Shown here: positions 33,683 through 37,382 of the stretch, piece by piece
Layout: each line of letters begins with the position of its first letter
Position numbering within the stretch: the stretch's first letter is position 1
Assembly: GCA_949288065.1 (NCBI GenBank)
Contig: CASEIL010000025.1
Span: forward strand, 1 to 37,382
From: an uncultured Phascolarctobacterium sp.
Lineage (GTDB): Bacteria > Bacillota > Negativicutes > Acidaminococcales > Acidaminococcaceae
Length of the DNA stretch: 37,382 nucleotides
Direction of reading: 5' to 3'
Position numbers and translations under genes: made by a program
The notes under the pieces: generated by a model
The model's input: only the letters and a program-made list of their open reading frames with translations
Databases searched by the model: none
Told to the model about the DNA's origin: nothing

Positions 33683-34639
33683 ATGTCATTTTCAAACGAA
33701 GTTAAAAACGAGCTGGCAAGAATAGAAGTGCAGAAAAAATGCTGCGAAAAGGCAGAGCTTTTGGGGCTTTTGCGTATGAGCGGCGCGGTTATTTTGCAGG
33801 GGCGCAATATGGGCATCCATTTTTCAACCGAAAACGCCGCTTTGGCGCGCCGCATGCTGCAAATGCTGAAAAGCAATTATAACGTGCAGACGGAGGTTGT
33901 TATTACCCGCTCGCGCCGCCTTAAAAAGAACAACCGCTACCAGGTGCGCGTTATTCCCTCTAAAGAGGCGGGCAAGGCGCTGCACGAATTGCAGCTTTTG
34001 CCTTACAGCGATTTGGCGGAGCGGCATAAACTTTTGGCGCGTTCGTGTTGTCGACGCTCCTTTTTGCGCGGTGTGTTTTTAGCGGGCGGCTCTGTAAGTA
34101 AGCCCAGCAGCGATTACCATTTGGAGCTGGTTACGGAAAGCGAGGAGCTTGCCAGAAGCATTGTAAAGGTGCTGCACGGCTTTTCGCTGCCTGCCAAAAT
34201 TACCGACCGCAAAAACGATTATATTGTTTACATGAAGGAAGGCAACGCCATTATTGATTTTCTTTCCGTTATCGGCGCGCACAATGCGCTGATGGAGTTT
34301 GAAAACGTGCGTATTGTAAAAGAGATGCGTAACAATGTGAACCGTGTTGTTAACTGTGAAACCGCCAATTTAAATAAAGTGGTGCAGGCGGCGGTGGAAC
34401 AGCTGGAGAGCATCCGGTATTTAGAAAAAATCGGCTACTTTGGCAAATTGCCCGCTGCCCTGCGGCAAACGGCGGAGCTGCGCCTTGAACACCCGGACGC
34501 TTCGCTGGCAGAACTGGCGCGCATTATGGAAGGTAAAATTACCAAATCAGGCCTTAACCACCGGCTGAAAAAATTACAACAAATTGCAAAGGAAATGGGA
34601 CTGGAAATCAATGAAACTCCTAAAGAGCAAATGGATTAA
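33683..34639 (+). CDS. whiA: WhiA-type DNA-binding regulator
   Basis: WhiA is a chromosome-binding protein linked to division, and a sporulation regulator in actinomycetes. The 318-residue product starts MSFSNEVKNELARIE and has the LAGLIDADG-like domain (SCCRRSFLRGVFLAGGSVSKPSSDYHLEL) without the homing-endonuclease acidic pair. The C-terminal helix-turn-helix is PDASLAELARIMEGKITKSGLNHRLKKLQQIA. The order rapZ-yvcK-whiA is conserved across Gram-positive lineages. Its 3' end overlaps the start of the next gene by 29 nt. Confidence 0.94.
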   Translation: MSFSNEVKNELARIEVQKKCCEKAELLGLLRMSGAVILQGRNMGIHFSTENAALARRMLQMLKSNYNVQTEVVITRSRRLKKNNRYQVRVIPSKEAGKALHELQLLPYSDLAERHKLLARSCCRRSFLRGVFLAGGSVSKPSSDYHLELVTESEELARSIVKVLHGFSLPAKITDRKNDYIVYMKEGNAIIDFLSVIGAHNALMEFENVRIVKEMRNNVNRVVNCETANLNKVVQAAVEQLESIRYLEKIGYFGKLPAALRQTAELRLEHPDASLAELARIMEGKITKSGLNHRLKKLQQIAKEMGLEINETPKEQMD

Positions 34640-35444
34640 AATATTACTGCTGGTTATAATTATCGCCGCAGCGGCGGCAGCCAAGCCCTTGTACGACGGT
34701 TACAGCGCTTACCGGCAAAACGCCGTGCCGGTGCTGGAATACCACTCCGTCGGCGGCAGCAGGGACTGGCCTGCCGAGGTGATTATTGACACCGGTGTTT
34801 TTGAAAAGCAGCTGCAATTTTTGCATGAGAATGGCTATCGTATGCTCTCTATGGAGCAGATGATTAACGGCTTTAAAAACGGCGAGGATATGAGCAAAGC
34901 CGTGGTGCTGACCTTTGACGACGGCTATATGGATAACTACACCAATGTGTTTCCTCTGCTTAAAAAATACAACGCCAACGCTTCGTTTTTTATCGTGCAG
35001 TCCAAAATCGGCAAGCCGAATTACATGGGGCATAACGAAATTACGGAGCTTATCCGCGCGGGCAATGATTTGGGCTCGCATACCATTAACCACAATATTT
35101 TGACGGACATCGACCCCAAATATTTTGCGTGGGAGCTTTCCAGCAGCAAATTCTTTTTAAAAAAAGAGTTTGATATGTACTATGTGCATTTGCTCTCTTA
35201 TCCTAACGGGGAATACGATGAAGAAGTTATCGCGGCAGCGCAGAAATACGGCTACAATTACGCCGTTACCGGCAAAAACGGAGCCGTGGATAAGGCGTGG
35301 GTTGAGCAGCACCCTATGGAAATTGGCCGCGTAATTATTAAGGGCGATATGACGGAGGACGAGTTTAAAACAAAGCTGGAACGCTCGCACCTTCTGGGCT
35401 ATTTAAAAAGCGTTGTGTTTGGCGCGGTGTTTTTTTGCCGATAA
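34611..35444 (+). CDS. Membrane-anchored polysaccharide deacetylase (NodB domain)
   Basis: These enzymes remove acetyl groups from cell-wall or exopolysaccharide sugars. The 277-residue product has an N-terminal hydrophobic anchor (KILLLVIIIAAAAAA) that exports the rest. The NodB motifs are visible: LTFDDGY with Asp103 and Asp104, SHTINH with metal-binding His157 and His161, and later LLSYPNGEYDEEV. The segment VPVLEYHSVGG at the start is typical of the Bacillota group. I used ATG 34611 because the protein then begins directly with a basic N region and the anchor. The ribosome site (GGAAATGGGA) is poor, and translation is probably coupled to whiA. Confidence 0.9.
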   Translation: MKLLKSKWIKILLLVIIIAAAAAAKPLYDGYSAYRQNAVPVLEYHSVGGSRDWPAEVIIDTGVFEKQLQFLHENGYRMLSMEQMINGFKNGEDMSKAVVLTFDDGYMDNYTNVFPLLKKYNANASFFIVQSKIGKPNYMGHNEITELIRAGNDLGSHTINHNILTDIDPKYFAWELSSSKFFLKKEFDMYYVHLLSYPNGEYDEEVIAAAQKYGYNYAVTGKNGAVDKAWVEQHPMEIGRVIIKGDMTEDEFKTKLERSHLLGYLKSVVFGAVFFCR

Positions 35445-35447
35445 GGC

Positions 35448-35476
35448 TTGCGGATTTAGCCAAAACACGGTAAAAT
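35448..35476 (+). promoter_or_regulatory. Promoter of the SCIFF peptide gene
   Basis: TTGCGG (35448-35453) and TAAAAT (35471-35476) are spaced by 17 nt, 32 nt before the peptide start codon. No terminator separates it from the deacetylase gene upstream. Confidence 0.6.
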
Positions 35477-35508
35477 AAAATAAATAATGATTTTTGGAGG
35501 AATGAACG

Positions 35509-35652
35509 ATGAAAAAACACATTACTACCGTAAATAAAGCAATGCTCAACAAAACATTAAGAACCGGCGGCTGCGGCGAATGCCCGGCATCCTGCCAGTC
35601 TGCCTGCAAAACTTCCTGCACTGTTGGCAACCAGGTTTGCGAGCATAAATAA
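35509..35652 (+). CDS. SCIFF ribosomal peptide precursor (six cysteines in forty-five residues)
   Basis: This 47-residue peptide is a precursor for a thioether-bridged (ranthipeptide/sactipeptide-type) product. The leader is MKKHITTVNKAMLNKTLRTG. The C-terminal core has six cysteines (22, 25, 29, 33, 37, 44), including GGCGECPASCQSACKTSC. The six-cysteine spacing and the leader match the SCIFF family, known mainly from Clostridia, whose function in cells is unknown. A strong TTGGAGGAA site precedes the ATG. The dedicated maturase gene follows 81 nt later, beyond a hairpin. The peptide is too short to stand out in a routine gene search. Confidence 0.94.
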   Translation: MKKHITTVNKAMLNKTLRTGGCGECPASCQSACKTSCTVGNQVCEHK

Positions 35653-35682
35653 TCCTGCGGGATAATTTACACAGAACAAATG

Positions 35683-35711
35683 CAGCTCCCTGCCCGGCAG
35701 GGGGCTGTTTT
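35683..35711 (+). terminator. Hairpin with short T-run between SCIFF peptide and maturase
   Basis: An 11-bp GC-rich stem with one wobble, CAGCTCCCTGC (35683-35693) and GCAGGGGGCTG (35697-35707), with a CCG loop is followed by only four T. It is probably a leaky terminator or 3' stabiliser that yields more peptide mRNA than enzyme mRNA. Confidence 0.7.
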
Positions 35712-35733
35712 ATGCTTTGAAAGGTGGAATTTG

Positions 35734-37134
35734 ATGCTGATACATAAAATGCGCCTTGATAATTACAAGGCTGTGCTGGATGTGAACAGCGGCGCGGTGC
35801 ATTTGGTGGACGATATGATTTACGACCTGCTGGACGTGTTTAACGGAGAAAACGGCGAGGAAGCAATCGCCGCGATGAAGGACCGTTACGACGAGGCGGA
35901 GCTGCGCGAAGCCGTGGAAGAACTGACGGAGCTGAAAAACGAAGGGCTTTTGTTCAGCCCTGAATTTGAAGTGCCGCCTACTTTCAGCGAAACGCCGGTA
36001 TTAAAATCGCTGTGCTTGCACATTGCGCACGACTGCAACCTGCGTTGCGGCTACTGCTTTGCCGGCACCGGCGATTTTGGCGGCTGCCGTGCGCTGATGA
36101 GCAAAGAAGTTGCCGAAAAAGCCGTAGAGTTTGCCATTGCCGGCAGCAAAAAGCGCCACAACCTGGAGCTTGACCTGTTTGGCGGCGAACCGCTGATGAA
36201 CTGGCCCGTGGTTGAGCACGTTATTAACTATGTGCGCCGCCGCGAACAGGAAACCGGCAAAAACATTAAGCTGACGCTGACGACCAATGGCACGCTTTTA
36301 AACGATGACAACATTAAATTTTTAAACGACAACCGCGTAATGCTGGTGCTGAGCCTGGACGGCAAAAAGGAAACGCACGACAAAATGCGCCCCTTCCCGA
36401 ACCACACCGGCAGTTACGACGCTGCTGTGCGCGGCTTTAAAAAGGTAATTGAAAGCCGCAACGGCAAAAACTACTATCTGCGCGGCACCTATACGCACTA
36501 CAATCCGCATTTCAGCGAGGACACGCTGGATATGGCCAAAATCGGCAAGGAAATTTCCGTGGAGCCGGTTGTGGGTACGGATGAGCCTTATGTGCTGACC
36601 GAAGAGGATTTACCAATTCTGTTCGAGGAATACGATAAGCTGGCGCGCGCCTATCTGCAAAAACGCCACGAGGGCGACCCGTTTGACTTCTTCCACTTTA
36701 ACGTGGCGCTGGATAACGGCCCGTGCGTTGCTAAAAGGCTGGCAGGCTGCGGCGCTGGGCACGAATATTTTGCCATCACGCCCGAAGGCGATATTTACCC
36801 CTGCCACCAGTTTGTAGGGCGCGAGCAGTATAAGCTGGGCACGCTGGATACCGGCGTTGTAAAGCCCGATTTGGTGCAGAAGTTCCGTCATACCCATGTT
36901 ATGACGAAACCTGCCTGCCGCGAGTGCTGGGCAAGGTTTTTCTGCAGCGGCGGCTGCCACGCTAACGCGGATTTAATTAACGGTGATATTACCATTCCCT
37001 ACGAATACGGCTGCAAATTGCAGAAAAAACGCCTGGAATGCGCTATTATTTTGCAGGCAATTTTAACTGCCGAGGCGCAGCAGGGCGAGGATAACCGTCC
37101 GCATATTACCAATTTTAAGTTTGAAACCGAATAA
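35734..37134 (+). CDS. SCIFF-specific radical-SAM maturase with SPASM domain
   Basis: The enzyme forms thioether bonds between cysteines of the SCIFF peptide and other residues. The 466-residue product starts MLIHKMRLDNYKAVLDVNSGAVHLVDD, an N domain resembling the RiPP recognition element region. The radical-SAM cluster is at Cys101, Cys105 and Cys108 (CNLRCGYCFAGTGDFGG), followed by LELDLFGGEPLMNW. A C-terminal SPASM domain rich in Cys comes last (CGAGHEYFAITPEGDIYPCHQFVG, CRECWARFFCSGGCHANA, YEYGCKLQKKRLECA) and binds two auxiliary clusters. I used the ATG at 35734 after AAAGGTGG; the longer open frame starts inside the hairpin. Confidence 0.94.
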   Translation: MLIHKMRLDNYKAVLDVNSGAVHLVDDMIYDLLDVFNGENGEEAIAAMKDRYDEAELREAVEELTELKNEGLLFSPEFEVPPTFSETPVLKSLCLHIAHDCNLRCGYCFAGTGDFGGCRALMSKEVAEKAVEFAIAGSKKRHNLELDLFGGEPLMNWPVVEHVINYVRRREQETGKNIKLTLTTNGTLLNDDNIKFLNDNRVMLVLSLDGKKETHDKMRPFPNHTGSYDAAVRGFKKVIESRNGKNYYLRGTYTHYNPHFSEDTLDMAKIGKEISVEPVVGTDEPYVLTEEDLPILFEEYDKLARAYLQKRHEGDPFDFFHFNVALDNGPCVAKRLAGCGAGHEYFAITPEGDIYPCHQFVGREQYKLGTLDTGVVKPDLVQKFRHTHVMTKPACRECWARFFCSGGCHANADLINGDITIPYEYGCKLQKKRLECAIILQAILTAEAQQGEDNRPHITNFKFETE

Positions 37135-37142
37135 TCATTGGG

Positions 37143-37191
37143 GCTCTGCAAAAAAAATTTAAAAAATTTTTTGCAGAGCTCTTGATTTTTT
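37143..37191 (+). terminator. Strong terminator after the SCIFF maturase
   Basis: A perfect 13-bp stem, GCTCTGCAAAAAA (37143-37155) and TTTTTTGCAGAGC (37167-37179), is followed a few bases later by a T-run (37186-37191). Its A/T flanks make it bidirectional in principle. It insulates the rRNA operon that follows. Confidence 0.88.
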
Positions 37192-37286
37192 GAAAGAAAC
37201 CTGCTATTATACTTAATACAGTTTGTTGCCTTACACGGATTTAACAAAAGCCTTCTCAAAAAATCTCAAAAAGATTAAAAAAACGC

Positions 37287-37315
37287 TTGACAAATCCTTG
37301 AAAGTGTAATAAACT
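37287..37315 (+). promoter_or_regulatory. rRNA operon promoter
   Basis: A consensus TTGACA (37287-37292) and TAAACT (37310-37315) are spaced by 17 nt. The A-rich tract before it (37247-37283) could serve as an UP element. A second possible -10 (TATACT, 37208-37213) lies further upstream without a well-spaced -35. Confidence 0.75.
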
Positions 37316-37321
37316 ATACAA

Positions 37322-37382
37322 GTCGCCGGAAAACGGCAGCACCTTGAAAACTGAACAAGAACCAAGTAAAAGCGAATGTGCG
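37322..37382 (+). ncRNA. 5' leader of an rRNA operon (16S gene beyond the window)
   Basis: The last 60 bases include a GCCG/CGGC hairpin (37325-37337) and the stretch ACCTTGAAAACTGAACAAG, which is characteristic of pre-16S leaders in Bacillota. The mature 16S gene does not begin within the window. Confidence 0.7.

Overview
The window comes from an anaerobic bacterium of the Bacillota, most likely a Negativicute of the Acidaminococcaceae/Phascolarctobacterium kind. The evidence is the layout of the ribosomal-protein operon, a rng-rplU-prp-rpmA cluster, a rapZ-yvcK-whiA cluster, a superoxide reductase, a BirA-controlled bioBWFDA operon and a SCIFF peptide with its radical-SAM maturase. The family-level placement is inferred from protein resemblance only. 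There are no insertion sequences, integrases or CRISPR arrays. Nearly every gene is on the + strand; the only clear minus-strand gene is tRNA-Arg(CCG).

Layout. (1) 1-6113: end of the spc operon and the alpha operon (rpsE, rpmD, rplO, secY, adk, infA, rpmJ, rpsM, rpsK, rpsD, rpoA, rplQ), closed by a terminator. (2) 6140-12152: short housekeeping units: a cyclophilin with a GIY-YIG protein, a cold-shock protein, a secreted lipase with a type-4 uracil-DNA glycosylase, a DUF3793 protein with a flavodoxin behind a structured 5' leader, and a ZIP transporter with a superoxide reductase. (3) 12166-20563: a defence region: a HipA-like kinase behind a perfect palindrome, then a type I restriction-modification operon hsdM-hsdS-X-hsdR, where X is an AT-rich HEPN/AbiJ-like protein. 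It ends against tRNA-Arg. (4) 20771-24701: an AI-2E-type membrane protein, a CGGC-domain protein, RNase G, the L21 leader, rplU, prp and rpmA. (5) 24778-31350: trxA-trxB, then the biotin operon with a BirA operator. (6) 31375-35444: rapZ, yvcK, whiA and a polysaccharide deacetylase. (7) 35448-37134: the SCIFF peptide and its maturase. (8) 37135-37382: a strong terminator and the promoter and leader of an rRNA operon whose 16S gene lies beyond the window.

The most unexpected feature is that three places in conserved translation genes carry internal deletions. infA lacks about 14 nt, rpsK lacks about 125 nt, and one deletion fuses the end of rplU to the middle of prp. The downstream codons are perfectly conserved in every case. 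infA, rpsK and rplU are normally essential, and L27 still carries the N-terminal extension that Prp must remove. Assembly or consensus errors are therefore the leading explanation, but this needs read-level proof.

The most promising biology is the HipA-like kinase beside a type I R-M operon with an embedded HEPN-like protein, the 16-bp-stem leader RNA upstream of DUF3793-flavodoxin, the lipase with an unassigned C-terminal domain, and the SCIFF cassette with a hairpin between peptide and enzyme.
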